DNA from: Paragordius varius
Lineage: Eukaryota; Nematomorpha
Assembly: GCA_964247055.1 (NCBI GenBank)
Contig: OZ176054.1
Location: 9,672,001-9,736,000, forward strand
Direction: 5' to 3'
Length of the DNA: 64,000 nt
Shown piece after piece: positions 43,854-55,175 of the stretch. Position numbers and translations under genes: made by a program. The notes below the pieces were generated by a model. The model did no database searches and was not told where the DNA came from. It saw nothing but the letters and a program-made list of their open reading frames with translations. How positions within the stretch are numbered: position 1 is the first letter of the stretch; each line of letters begins with the position of its first letter.

Positions 43854-44246
43854 CCATTTTACATGCAAAAACATCATTTTTTTAACCAAACGCACCATTT
43901 TTTCAAGCAAACGCAACATTTTTTCAAGCAAAGACACCATATTTTCAAGCATACGCAACATTTTTTCAACCAAAGACAACATTTTTTCAAGAAAAAACAA
44001 CAATTTTTTGAAAATTACAAAGAATTTTTTTTATTTTATGACAATTTAATTATAAATTATTTATTTAATTTTTAAGTTAATGTTATTAAATTTTAGCGTT
44101 GAATTATGATTTCATTGTTTTATCATTAATATTTGATGGTAAATTGATTGATTTTCAAACATTTTAATTTTTCCCATTAATTGCCTTATTTATCATGTAA
44201 TTTATCTATTATTTTTAAAAAAATGATGTTTTTGAATGAAAAATGG
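43854..44246. mobile_element. MITE family C, copy 1 (TA-flanked)
   Basis: TA flanks CCATTTTACATGCAAAAACA at the left and, inverted, CCATTTTTCATTCAAAAACA at the right; about 24 of the first 28 positions match between ends. It holds a 21-bp tandem array next to the left end. The rest resembles 46320-46420. It sits inside the hAT element. Confidence 0.82.
43866..44006 (+). repeat. 21-bp tandem repeat array
   Basis: About six units of CAMCATTTTTTCAASCAAASR, for example starting at 43889, 43910, 43931, 43952 and 43973. The third base drifts and one or two bases vary per unit. Translating the array gives a pseudo-protein of HxFFxQxQ repeats, which is a side effect of the 21-bp period. A related array is at 46130-46215 and, inverted, at 47675-47745. 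Confidence 0.85.
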
Positions 44247-44302
44247 TATAGTATTTTTTTCTAAAATTAGTTTAAAAATATGAGTACAAAAAGAGGTTGT
44301 AA

Positions 44303-45915
44303 ATTCACGATGAATTAATGAAAGAATTTCCTTTTATCAAAACCAAGAATGAATCATTTGTTAAATGTTCTTTATGCGAGGGGTAATTCACCCTAGCACA
44401 TGGCGGCAAGCATGATATCACAAAGCATATACAAACACAGAAACATAAAAAATGTTTAGATATGGCGGCATCATCTTACAAAATGAGCGATTTCTAAAAA
44501 CCACTTTTGGAGAGGAAGAAAAGAATTTGGCACTAGCCGAAGGCGTTTTATCTTTTCACGCCGTTAATCACAATCATTCCTTTAGATTGGATTGTACCTC
44601 ACAGGTTTTTCGTACCTAATTTAATAAAAATTTACATGTGCCCGACAAAGGTTGAAGCTATTGTATGCTATGTCCTTTCGCCGCATGCATTTTCTGATAT
44701 ATAAAAAGATTTGCTAAAAATGAATTTTTAAATTTCAAATTTATTACCGGGTAAAAATTCCGACATAATTTTTACTTCAATAATGAATATTCTAGAAAAA
44801 ATTTAAAAGACAAAATCATCGCATATTGCACTGACAACACCATCACAAACTTCGGTGGAAAAGCAAGGAGGGGGACAAAAAATATTTTTCATAATTAGCA
44901 GATAATCTAAATTATAACATTATTGGCGTTGGGTGGGCACCGCATATGATACGTTCAAACAGTTGCTGATTCGTTACCCATAGATGTGGAAAATGTAGTT
45001 GTTAAAATATATTCCTATTTTTATATATACATGGTACGCGTTGAAACGCTTAAGAAATTCTGTAAAAAGGCAGAAGTTCAATATCAAAAAATGCTTGGAA
45101 ATCGTAAAACTGGTTCGCTCTTCTGCCAGCTATCGAAGGAATTTTAAAGATGTATGATCCTTCAATATCCTATTTTTATCACAGGACAAATGTCCTACAA
45201 TTTTGGAAAAGTTTTTTGAAAGTGATTCTTTAAAAATATGGTTAGAGTATCTACATAATCAGGCTTTTCTCTTTTAAAATGTTATTAAATTGATAGAAGG
45301 TAACAAAATTTCGGCAATCGAAGTAGCCAATGATAGTAACCTAAAATTCGAATGTCAAGAAAGGTTAGAAAATAATTTTATACCATTAACCATCCGCAAT
45401 ATTATAAATAATTTAGAAAAACAAGGCTTAATAAATCGTCAAGATATCCTGTACCCTATAAATTTTTTTTATACAAAATGTAAAGATTATTTGGAAGACT
45501 GGACGGTGCTATTCGATGAAATAGATCATTTTCATCGGATAACAATAACAAAATATAATTGGTGCGATGTTCAAAAAACATTTGATCACATCTGCATCTC
45601 CCAAAAATTCCCACAAAGTAATCTTTCAGAAAATGATCTTTTTTCTGAAATATCATTGAAAAAATATATTAATAATGAAAAACTTAAATTATGTACAACA
45701 GAAAACAGTAGAAAAGAAATGGTTAGAAATATTTCATTATTTTGAAACAAACTATGTTTGATACAATATTTAATATTTTAAAAATTGTGGAATTCGCACT
45801 ATCTTTACCTGGAACCAATGTTGCCATTGATCGCGTTTTTTCCATAGTAAATCAGGTGTCATCGGAAAAATCAAATTTAAATGTTAAAACTTTAGGCCAT
45901 TTTATCTAATCTGCT
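44303..45915 (+). pseudogene. hAT transposase, broken
   Basis: Starts with a BED zinc finger, SFVKCSLCEG, stop, FTLAHGGKHDITKHIQTQKH (44350-44455), keeping the CxxC and HxxxxxH spacing. After a decayed middle, an open stretch at 45290-45745 has FECQERLENNFIPLTIRNII and CKDYLEDWTVLFDEIDHFHR. The C-terminus at 45770-45910 reads EFALSLPGTNVAIDRVFSIV, the hAT dimerisation motif (LSLPGTNAxxERVFS). Several stops and shifts; no intact frame. Confidence 0.82.
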
Positions 45916-46429
45916 AAACGCATTCCCTCAAATAAAATATATACCAAAGAATAAAGTATTTTTTTTTATTTATATGTATTTGTGTTAAAAATAAATAAAT
46001 ATTCTGATAAATTTATTGTAAAAATTCTTTGGTTGTACCCCCCATGCTCCCCCCTTTCTCAGATTTTTCCCGCTTTTTCCTTTAAAAAATCTGGTCACCC
46101 TATTTATGACATACCATTTTTCAATTTAAAACATCATTTTTCAACCAAAAACAACATTTTTCAACCAAAAACAACATTTTTTCAAACAAATGCAACATTT
46201 TTTCAACGCAACATTTAATCATCCAAAAGCAAATTTTATTTACCGGAAACAACATTTTTTTTAACAAAAGCAACACTTTTAAATAAATGCAAATTTTTTG
46301 ACAATCTATTATTAAGTATTCATTTAAAGTTAATGATTAGTTAAATTTTAGCGTTGAATAATGATTAATTAATTATTTGATGAATGGATTTTCATATTTG
46401 CCAATAATTAATTATATAATATAATTATA

Positions 46430-47140
46430 TTGAATGAATGAATGAATGAATGACACCGTAGTATATTTAACTTTTGCTGGACTTCATGGATATATTTTCT
46501 GTAGGCTGATCCGTCTGAGGATTAATTGATCAGAGTGGATATTGTAAGGTGGATGTCATCTGTTAATTGTTTTGACCATCCTTTTCCGGGTCTCTCTCTT
46601 TTACTTATACCTTCTATCAGTCCCAGCATGATTGTTTTCTCCAATTTGTTGTTGCGGATGACGTGGCCAAATTGGCCTAATCTCCGTTCTGTTATCATTT
46701 GAAGTAATGTAGTCTTAGGGTTGATTGTATTGCGTATCCATTCATTAATGAGTTTGTCCGTACATTTTTTACCAAGTAGCATTCTCCAGGTTTGCTCAAA
46801 AGCTTGTATTTGGTCGGAGTTTTTATAAACCCAGCTTTCACAGCTGTAGGTTGCGATTGGGAATGATTTGCTAATAAAAATTTTATTTTGGTAGTGCTTA
46901 TTTTTCGATGAAATATATGCGTAATGATTTCATTTTAGCCCTGGCTATGGCTAGTCTTCTTTTAATTTCAGGTGTTGTATTATTTTTTTTATTAATTTCG
47001 ACTCCTAAATATATATAGTTGTCTAGTGTTTCTATACAGTGTTCGCCCATTTTGATAAAGCATGTGGCGTCTTGATATGACTTTGGCTTTTACCAAGTTA
47101 ATTTCGAGGCCATGCGATTGGCTTTCAAGATGTGTGTATT
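46430..47140 (-). pseudogene. LINE 3' fragment with (TGAA)n tail
   Basis: The minus strand reads FPIATYSCESWVYKNSDQIQ, then WRMLLGKKCTDKLINEWIRN, RRLGQFGHVIRNNKLEKTIM and GLIEGISKRERPGKGWSKQL. This is the C-terminal end of LINE RT proteins (YGCESW...; FGHIxRxxxLxKTxLEGxVEGKRxRGRPxxxW). The 3' end is marked by a short microsatellite, TGAATGAATGAATGAATGAA on the plus strand at 46433-46452. It is 5'-truncated, as typical for LINEs. Confidence 0.83.
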
Positions 47141-47240
47141 TATTATATTCAACTTTATTTTCAAAACATTTAAAATATATTTCAAATATTTAATATGTTT
47201 ATAACAAAAACATAACGAGGTTAATTTTTTTATATATTAT

Positions 47241-47490
47241 ACCATTTACATTTCAAATTAACCCTTCAACTATTCAAAATGACCCTTGAAGAATTCAAAT
47301 TCACCCTAAAAATAATTGTGTGTTTTTTAAGATTAAAAATTACCCATCTGTTTAAAATTAATATAATGCTGAAAAAATAATAAACTATGTCGTAAAAATC
47401 ATATTAATGATGAGTTATAATACCCCGAAAACACATAATTTGTGATTTAGGGTGAATGAAATATCTTAAGGGTGAATTTTTGTAAATGGT
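47241..47490. mobile_element. MITE family A, copy 2
   Basis: 250 bp, perfect 10-bp tips ACCATTTACA / TGTAAATGGT, subterminal CCCTTGAAGAATTC and AAGGGTGAATTT, and an inner TTCACCCTAAAAATAAT block shared with the copy at 22706-23004. Confidence 0.78.
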
Positions 47491-47759
47491 ATAATATAAT
47501 AGATTTTAATATAATTAGGTTATCAAATATAAAATATTCAATATTGATAATATAATAAATCATAAATCAACGCTAAAAATCAACTAATCATTATTTATTT
47601 AAATTAAAACTTAATAAAAAATTATCATAAAATAAAACATATTTTTGTTTAATTTTAATAAAAATTGTTTCTTTGTTTGAAAAAATGTTGTACTTGCTTA
47701 ATAAATGTTGCGTTTGGTTTAAAAAATATTTTTGATTGAAAAATGGTATATTGTAGTGT

Positions 47760-49930
47760 ATTTTTTCGAAGGAAGCAATTAGCCTGCACTAAAAAAATTG
47801 ATCTAATAAAATGTACGCAAATTTTGCAATTTTTATATGGAGCGTTAACCCCAAAAGTATAATTAACTTCTTACTCGTAAGGGCCTAAAAGCTTATGATA
47901 TTCTCGATACATATTCCTATCAGAAAATATTTTCATCACGGTATTTTTATTCACCCCGATTTCGGACTCAGTGTTATTTAAAACATGCAGTGAAAGAAAA
48001 TTAAATTCTTTACAATTAAATATTAAATAAAAATACTTTCACGCGATGGAGCTTTGAACAAATCTATTCATATAATAAAATAAAAATTTTCTATAATAGA
48101 ATCTCAAAAATGGAATGACGGTAGTGGATTGAGGTCTTCGATTTAAAAATCATAGGGTGAAGGAAATGATTTTGTTAGCATATGCAAATTTTTCAGAATA
48201 CATATTTTTGATAGATTTATAATTATCATGGTGCTTTTGACCTTTATGAGTGTCTTAAGGTTCATTTACACTTTTGCGGTAACTGCTTCATATCAAAAGA
48301 TGGCAAAATTTGAGCATATGTTGTCATATAAAAATTTTTTGGTGAAAGATGGTTGGTTTATATCATAAAATATCACTAAAATAAATCATAAACTATATTT
48401 ATAAAAGCTAACAAGATTTTAAAATTAATTTTACGTTGGCTCTAGAGTCCCTGTTGATTCTTTTGCCCTTTTAAAATGGGTAAGCTCTCTTAAATCATAA
48501 AACTGCCGAGGTTGCGCAATAAAAATATTAGAAATATGATAAAAAGTTTTCCGAAAAATAGATATTTTGCTAAAAAATTTAGTTATAGCAAAATTTTGGT
48601 GATGCGAGTTTTATCGTATTTTGAAGCATGGTAGAAACGGTATAATAACACTTAAATATATTATTAAAAATTAACTATAATTCGATGCTGAATATTGAAT
48701 TTTAAAAAAGTTCGTTCTTATTTAAATTCTTGTTGAAAAAAGGTGTTTTTCGACAGTTAGCTAACGAATCCTTAAATTTAATTCTGAGGTAATAGAGGTT
48801 TAGTGTCATAGAATTATATGATAAAAGTGTTTTCATAATAGCTTAAATGTTTTCATACTGTTTCCGTCATGCCTCAACATATGATTATATACGTTTCAAC
48901 AAAAATTTATTATAAATCAAATTTTTTTTTCGAAACGTTTTTTAGATTTATAAATTTAACATTAATATTTTTATCGCCCAATCTCGGTGTTTATTATAAA
49001 AAAATTTGCCGATTATAGAAGGGCATAAAATTTTGGGACTTTGGAGCCCACAGAAAAAATATAAATATAAAAAATATTGTTTTGCTTTTTTATGTAGTTT
49101 ATGATTTGGTGAAATTGTAGCATTTATATTTAAACAAAAATATTTTTAATATAGATTTTGCCATTCCCTGAAATAAAGCAATTATCACAAAAGTGCAAAA
49201 TAAATTTCTTAAATTTGTCCTGTACCAAATGCGCCATGATAATCCTCATATATAATCCTATAAGAATTTATGTTTCATTAGAATATTTTTTACTCCTTGG
49301 ACGTAATGTATATTAAATTGAGAATTCACTACTAGTAAAAATATGTAATACTAGTAAAATGTCTCTTACTACCTTATTGTCTATTTGACTTAAAATTATA
49401 TCTATATAAGCTGAAAAAAATATAATTATACGTAGAAAACGGAAAAACTAAAAGGCAAATATTCTTTTCAAAAAGACAGCTACACTTTTTAAGTATGACC
49501 TAACTTTGGTTGTATGGAACGAATGGAATCACAATCAAATTCTCATATTTTTTCTCGAACCGATACAACTATATTTGCACCCATTTTTTAATAATTTATA
49601 AAACGGAACTGGAAACGAATTTATCACATTTTTTAGTATTATAATTTTGTTTTTTTTTAAAAATGAATTCAATTATTTTAGCCAAAATGCATAAAAATTA
49701 AGATTATATTGTAATCTTTGTCAAACGTAAAAATAAAATAAAAATATAAACTAAAATTTAAATTATAAAGTAAAAATATTTAATGAGATATGAAACTAAA
49801 AAAACATGTGTGTCTTATCCTATTTGAAATATTTTCCATACTTTAATCAAAACTTTAGTAAAAAAACTTTTAGAAGATTATAAAATTACGCCATTTTTAC
49901 CGATGTTTTTAGGAGACATCATGATATATA
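47760..49930. repeat. Dispersed repeat R copy 2 and related sequence
   Basis: 48220-49130 aligns with 42780-43420 and 61425-61870. The stretch near 49690-49830 (TTTGTCAAACGTAAAAATAA, AAAACATGTGTG) matches 62445-62535. No coding region was recognised in this 2.2-kb interval. Confidence 0.55.
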
Positions 49931-50230
49931 TAATTTACATCCTAAATCCTTATACAATTCAATTTACCCTTGAACAATACTAATTCACTTTCAATATAAA
50001 TTTTCTGTTAGGGCGAATATAACTCATTATTAAAATGAATTATTTCTTTTTCGCATAGTTTATTTTTCAGCTTTATGTTAATTTTAAAAATTTCATTTAA
50101 AAATATGATATAGATAATTTTTAATACTTAAAACCACATAATATTTTTTGGATGATCGTTCGATTTTTAATTATGATTTTTGTATTGATCGAGGGTGAAT
50201 TTGAATAAGGATGAATTTGAGGTGTAAATG
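49931..50230. mobile_element. MITE family A, copy 3
   Basis: Left TAATTTACATCCTAAAT and right (inverted) CATTTACACCTCAAATTCA ends, with CCCTTGAACAATACTAATTC and GAGGGTGAATTTGAATAAGG inside; about 300 bp and more diverged than copies 1 and 2. Confidence 0.65.
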
Positions 50231-50323
50231 AATGAAAAGTTAGTTTCAATAAGACTCGTACAAAATATATGATATACATAATTTAAAATACTATATTATA
50301 AACTTTTACCAGTTTTATCAGCT

Positions 50324-50325
<2 letters not shown>

Positions 50326-50362
<37 letters not shown>
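50326..50362. repeat. (AT)n microsatellite
   Basis: A pure AT dinucleotide run of about 36 bases, the longest in the window. Similar runs occur at about 8085-8102, 19611-19634, 25900-25920, 26438-26470 and 62814-62830. Confidence 0.9.
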
Positions 50363-50366
<4 letters not shown>

Positions 50367-50415
50367 ATATATATTTAACATCATTAGATTAGTATAATCA
50401 GCATAAAATATTTAC

Positions 50416-50724
50416 CTCGTTTTCTCCGATATTTAATCTTGGTTTGCATATTAACCCGAAAAATTCTATTTGATTCGTTTTTAGTTTTAGTTCCAATCAA
50501 ATACATTGAGTTATTCTGATAAACAGGTGTTATAACAAGCCCGGCATGTATTTTATTGATTTTGTCATATTCTAAATATTTTTGAGCAATATAATGTTCT
50601 GTAATAATTATCAGTATGTTTTAAAGAAATAGGATGAAAATACTTGGATCATATATTTTTACGATATAATATTTCCGATTTTTGTTTTTCATCTGAAACG
50701 AAATCATAGGAGCTGTTATATTTT
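50416..50724 (-). CDS. Two exons of a receptor-like ectodomain protein
   Basis: Exon 50644-50724 (81 nt; acceptor TACATATAG, donor GTATTT) reads NITAPMISFQMKNKNRKYYI then VKIYDP. A 45-nt intron follows. Exon 50416-50598 (183 nt; acceptor ATTATTACAG, donor GTAAAT) reads HYIAQKYLEYDKINKIHAGL, VITPVYQNNSMYLIGTKTKN and later RVNMQTKIKYRRKR. Both are phase 1/1. The layout YxIVxI, then YIAxKY, then LxPxxxYxIGxxT, resembles the membrane-proximal FN3 region of receptor tyrosine phosphatases such as LAR; this is a pattern judgement, not a database match. No transmembrane exon was found downstream. Confidence 0.6.
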
Positions 50725-50779
50725 CTATATGTAAAATATTCTTCCATAATATATAAAATCTTTAATTATTCTAAATAAC

Positions 50780-51440
50780 ATTAAATGTCCCAAAAATGTC
50801 CCAACGCCCCAAGGGGTATAAAAATCTAGGGGCGAAGGAGGGTGTAAAAAATTTGGAGAAACGACCTTAAATTTATGTTATAACATAATGTTTACTTTTA
50901 TTTGATAATTGAATCACTTATTATTATTAAATTAACTTTTGGATCAACGTATTTATGTGGATTGGATTCTGAGCATTGTTCAATCAAAAAATTAAAATGG
51001 AGACATAAAGGTTAATGGGGACAGGTGAAAATTATCACGATTTGTCCCAGATATGGAAAAATATTTCAACAATTGCATATACAAAGTTACCATAGATTAT
51101 AATTATATTATAATAAATTTTGGAATATTTATCTTTGTTTTTTGGAGTGGGAGAGGGGGGCGCAATATTTTTTTTCAATTTGGTGGGGAATGAATAAAAA
51201 TAGGTTAGTAATTACTACATTAGTGCTTTTCTTCCAAAATATAAATTTGGTAAACAAATGCACTAATAAGGCTGTGCTCTTATATGCCTTAGATCCTGAA
51301 ATGCCTATGTAATCGATAAATATTTATTATCATGTTAGATATATGGCGGGTTTTAACCGTTTAATTGATTAAGCGATGTAACAAATTATTAAAAAATCGT
51401 AAATAAAATGTTACTATCAGAAAAAATTCTGGAGTAAATT
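50780..51440. other. No gene seen; some G-rich text
   Basis: Contains CCCCAAGGGG, GGGGCGAAGGAGGG and GGGAGAGGGGGGCGC, unlike the AT-rich surroundings. The words recall the GGGGCG-rich ends of the element at 57025-59198, so a decayed relative is possible. Nothing coding. Confidence 0.3.
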
Positions 51441-51448
51441 GTTACACT

Positions 51449-53160
51449 CAGGGTTGTCCACACAAATGGTTTCACGGGCCGCATTTTTGCACAAAAATCC
51501 GAGGGGGCGGCATTCGCAAAATATATGGGCATTCATAATATTAAATTTCATACATCCAAAAATTAACCATCAAGTTAGGTGTGGGCAAGCTTTTTGGAAG
51601 GCAGGCCACTTCGGAAAAAAAATTCAAATTGGGCCGATTTAAATGTATATAGTTAATAATGCTTTTATATCATTCTCGGTATAAACTATAATGAAAATAC
51701 GAATTAATTTTATACTTTGTAAAAAAAAAATACAATAACCCTATCTAAAAATGTTATATATTATTGTAAACATAAATAACTGGTATTCAGAGATTTCGGA
51801 ATTTCTAAATGGAATCGGCACACCATATAATTTAAGAATTAATTGGTCAGCCGTGAGATTTGAATAGAATTTGTAGGATAGAAAGGGAGATGTAATATGA
51901 TTTTTATATAAAGTAAATGGATAAATGCCTAAAAATTTCTTGTGGCCACGATTCAACGAAAAATTAAATAACAAGCTATTTTCACATCTTGTCTATTAAT
52001 CTTGTAATAAATTGTCTTTTTCTACTTTCTTATCGTAAGTAACGACAAAAAATCTCCAAAATTAATTTATTAAAATTGCTAAAGAAACTTTTAAACAATT
52101 TTATTTGAAACTCAAAACATAAAACCTAGGCTCATTAATAAAAATTTAAAAATGTTAAGATTATATGCATCGCACATGAAACTTAGAAGGATAACCTAAT
52201 ATTGTCTAATTTATTAAAGTCCGTTTGTGTTTGCGATAGTAAGACCCTCATAAAATTATTTAAAATTTCATTCGTCAATCTCGTTCTAAGTATAAAATTT
52301 ATTTTTAAAATGTTTGTTCACATAAATAAGACACAATTCATTGATTTGGCAAAATTTCTTAAATGAAAAAAGTATTTTCTGGCAAATGTTTATAAATAAA
52401 TTATTTTCCTTAAAAATATTTTAAAAAGCACTGCTAGATTGTTAATCAATTAACTCCAACACAGTCATGTGCTATAACAATTTCAAAATCAAAAGGATTT
52501 TCAAACATAATTTAAACCGATTAAAAAAATTATCATCCAGTACTTTTAGTGAATTAATAAAATATGCGAGGATGGTTTGTCGATTACAAACGATTGCAAA
52601 GTAACAAAATGACAGTAACTATTTTTTTTAAAGTGAGAAATAAACAATTTTATTTAGGCTGAAAACCTTTTATTTCTGCACACAGCTTGTTAATTGATTT
52701 GTCCTTTCCTTGTAATAATGAAACACAAAATTGAATATTAATCATATTTAATTTTGCGTTTGTTCGTAGTGGCCAAGCAAATAAAATTCTTTAAACACAA
52801 TTGATTCTTTGCATATTAAGCAAAATTTTTGTTGTAAGTTTTAATAATAATCATAGGTCCAATTTACATTAACTTCGCGGTTTTCTTCCTTAATTTTCCT
52901 TTTCTTTGACATTATATTAGATTTTTTCAGAATATATATCTTTTTACCAATAAGTTAAAATTTGGTTTACGTGTTTATGTGAACATATAAACATTCAGCA
53001 TCAAACTGGTCAAAAGAAAGAATGCGTTTAAAGCAACCCTTTATTTAAAACTAGGTAATATTTAATAAATTTGCGTAACAAAATAAGATTTTAACTTTTT
53101 AAGATTTTTTCGGGCTGCACTATTAAATAATTTTATTGCGCCGGCCTATTTACGTTTATT
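51449..53160. repeat. CAGGGKTGTCC-ended repeat relic
   Basis: Starts CAGGGTTGTCCACACAAATG followed by GGGCCGCATTTTTG, which matches, inverted, the text ending at 61341 (CAGGGGTGTCTAGTACAAAT, GGACCGCAT). The interval 51650-52250 aligns with 61920-62330 (ATACTTTGTAAAAAA, CGACAAAAAATCTCCAAA). A GGGCTGCAC motif near 53110 may be the other edge. Such GGGCCGC-tipped repeats are hAT-like in other animals; a transposase is not visible. Confidence 0.45.
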
Positions 53161-53169
53161 TTAATAGAA

Positions 53170-53890
53170 AAGCAAGAAAAGAATTTGGTACTTTCGGAGC
53201 TTACATTTAAAAATTGAAATTTTATAAAATATTAATTTTCTTTTTATACATACTTTATTTTATATAAGTAATTTCCTAAAAAAATTGCATTTTTCAATAA
53301 ATAATATATGCGTTTTATCAGGATATTTTTCTAACTTCAGATACGCTAAGCGGCTAAGTAAGGCTCCTAAAAATGCGCCACCTTAGAAACAATAATTTTT
53401 ATATTTTTTCCAAAAAAAGAAAAAGTGGATATGGGATCAAATAGATATAAAATTGAAACGCTTTTTCAAACATCAAATAATTCTTCCACATATGTATGAA
53501 TATTTTAAATACGGAAAAAAATGTCTTGTTGCAATGTTTGATGGGTATTTTAAATTTTTTTATTTGGGCGCAGCATATTATATACTAAATTGTTATGGAA
53601 AATATGCATGTTTAACAGTATGATTGGAGATAGAACGTTTTAATCCATTTTTATAGTCAGATAGGTGTTTAGGATGCGCATAACATTGAAAAAATATGAC
53701 TGATCATTTGAATTATAATTGTTTAAATTAAAGATTATGGATAAACTAAAATAAGAATTTATACCTTTTATTAGAAATGCTTTGGTAATAGTTCTTATAT
53801 TCCTGACATTTTGCTCAATATCTATTGTGACAAAGAAAATATGTTTTACAATAAAAATATATGATTTATTTAGTATAATGTCACTTTTTA
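53170..53890. other. No supported gene
   Basis: AT-rich. The minus-strand open stretch at 53640-53912 reads NLLHNIKSDIILNKSYIFIV and continues hydrophobic, but its frame conflicts with the exon join at 53927 and it has no recognisable family. Confidence 0.35.
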
Positions 53891-53892
53891 TA

Positions 53893-54038
53893 TTATGTAA
53901 AAGATTGGACATGTATTTTATATTTTCCTAAGAAAAATGTCCAAGTTTTACCTGATAGATTGGGATAGGACTTTTTAAATGTGCATTTCATTCCTTTATT
54001 CTTTTTGAACATTAAGGCGCTAATTTCATATTTGATGG
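53893..54038 (-). CDS. FN3-like exons with a 24-nt intron
   Basis: Exon 53952-54038 (87 nt; acceptor ATTTTATAG, donor GTAAAA, phase 1/1) reads IKYEISALMFKKNKGM then CTFKKSYPNLS. Removing the 24 nt at 53928-53951 (GTAAAACT...TTCTTAG) joins it to GKYKIHVQSFT followed by a stop at 53893. The joined YPNLSGKYKIHVQSFT has the FN3 F-strand form and parallels NLEPGNYSIMIQT at 22.2 kb and LNPTNQYKIFLKT at 21.1 kb. The 24-nt intron is a multiple of three and lacks a stop, so retention is also possible. The stop may mark an end or decay. Confidence 0.5.
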
Positions 54039-54086
54039 CTATAAAATACCGAAAACATCCAATTAGAAATATAATCATTTTGATAA

Positions 54087-54930
54087 CACTAGACAACAAA
54101 TTTTTCTGCCATCGAGTTTTTTGCATTTTTGATATTTACTATCTTTTAAAGTAAATTTGAATTAAAAATAATTTCCCTAAGAATTTTTTTATAATTTGAT
54201 ATATGATTATGCGTATTCTTTAAAATTTCACTAAAAATATTTATTAAAAATAAAATGATTTCCCATTTGTAATATATCATTCGAAAGAGTTATGAAAGCT
54301 CTATTAAATGCATAGTATATGTTTAACGATAGTTTATATTAAAATAGCCATTTTTTAATTTTTTGTTTTTAAAAATTACCCTTTTAAGTTATTATCTTTT
54401 GAAGGCTTTTAATTTTAAATTTAAAAACTAGATTTATTCTTGATCTTTTTTGGTTATTGGTCTACAGTTATAACTATACATTTTAGTAAGCACTATGTAA
54501 AATAATTATAATAATGATTTTATTAAAAGGAAACCAAAAGCTTTTTTAAAAAAATTTTTAATTTTACTATGTGACACTAATAATTATATTATAATTTATA
54601 TAATTTTTAAAATAGTTTGTCTTTTGACTTATTTATGGGTTAAAAATTTTGACCATATAAAGTTAAATTACTTTAACATCAGATTGATTTATATAACTAA
54701 CTACCATTCGAAAGATTAGGATTGTGCTCTTTGGAATGATATAAAATACATGGCTATATATCTTAAAAAATTATTTTGGAAATTTCAAGTTGTTAAATTG
54801 TGCCAAAAATTTTCGATCCCTAATTCTTAAGTGTTAGATTAATATTTTTTCAGATATTCTATCTATGTACTATAAGTAATATATTTTTAATTTAATTACA
54901 CTAAAAAAAGTCAAAATTTGTTGTCTAGTA
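54087..54930. mobile_element. CACTA-ended MITE, copy 1
   Basis: TAA at 54084-54086 and 54931-54933 flank an 844-bp element. Its ends are CACTAGACAACAAATTTT and, inverted, TACTAGACAACAAATTTT. CACTA tips with 3-bp duplications are the marks of the CACTA/EnSpm superfamily. The interior matches copy 2 (57311-58424) in the opposite orientation, e.g. TTTGTAATATATCATTCGAA. There is no transposase. Confidence 0.85.
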
Positions 54931-54933
54931 TAA

Positions 54934-55175
54934 TCCTATTATATATTTTGTACATATAAAAATTTAATTTATATTTAAATTTATTACAAAATTAATCTTT
55001 TATTAGAGGAGATCCAAATTACTAAATCTGTATATTTTAGAGACAAATAATTTTTTTATACAGTATAACAAAAAACCAAAATATCTAAATATGTATTTAT
55101 TGTTCCAAAGTTTTCAGGTGTATTCCTTAAATAGTACGGGTTAACTAAGATAGAGTACGTGGTGAATTACATACC
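54934..55175. other. No gene seen
   Basis: AT-rich spacer between the CACTA-ended MITE and Gypsy-3. Confidence 0.5.

Larger units (their letters stand above)
43499..46102 (+). mobile_element. hAT transposon, decayed, with intact TIRs and 8-bp duplication
   Basis: Ends TAAGGTGACCAGAC (left) and, inverted, TAGGGTGACCAGAT (right). TTTATGAC stands directly outside both ends (43491-43498 and 46103-46110), an exact 8-bp target duplication as expected for hAT. Subterminal CCCGCTTTTTC motifs are inverted at the two ends. The interior carries a BED finger and a hAT C-terminal dimerisation region. A 393-bp MITE (43854-44246) is inserted in its left part. Confidence 0.93.
46114..47746. mobile_element. 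MITE family C, copy 2, enlarged by nested insertions
   Basis: TA flanks CCATTTTTCAATTTAAA (left) and, inverted, CCATTTTTCAATCAAAAA (right). It carries 21-bp arrays at both ends (46130-46215; inverted 47675-47745) and the block TTAAATTTTAGCGTTGAATA near 46343, with its complement near 47560. The interior is filled by a LINE 3' fragment and MITE A copy 2. It starts 4 bp after the hAT target duplication. Confidence 0.75.

Noticed and set aside
43866-44006. Array of ~21-bp repeats resembling a short CRISPR array
   Set aside because: The units abut without spacers, drift in sequence and lie in a MITE of a eukaryotic genome; it is a minisatellite.
43863-44075. Open frame coding HFFxQ repeats
   Set aside because: The frame exists only because the tandem unit is 21 bp, a multiple of three; there is no independent coding evidence.
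45982-46218. 78-codon plus-strand frame crossing the right end of the hAT element
   Set aside because: It spans the TIR, the target duplication and the 21-bp array of the neighbouring MITE, so it cannot be one gene.
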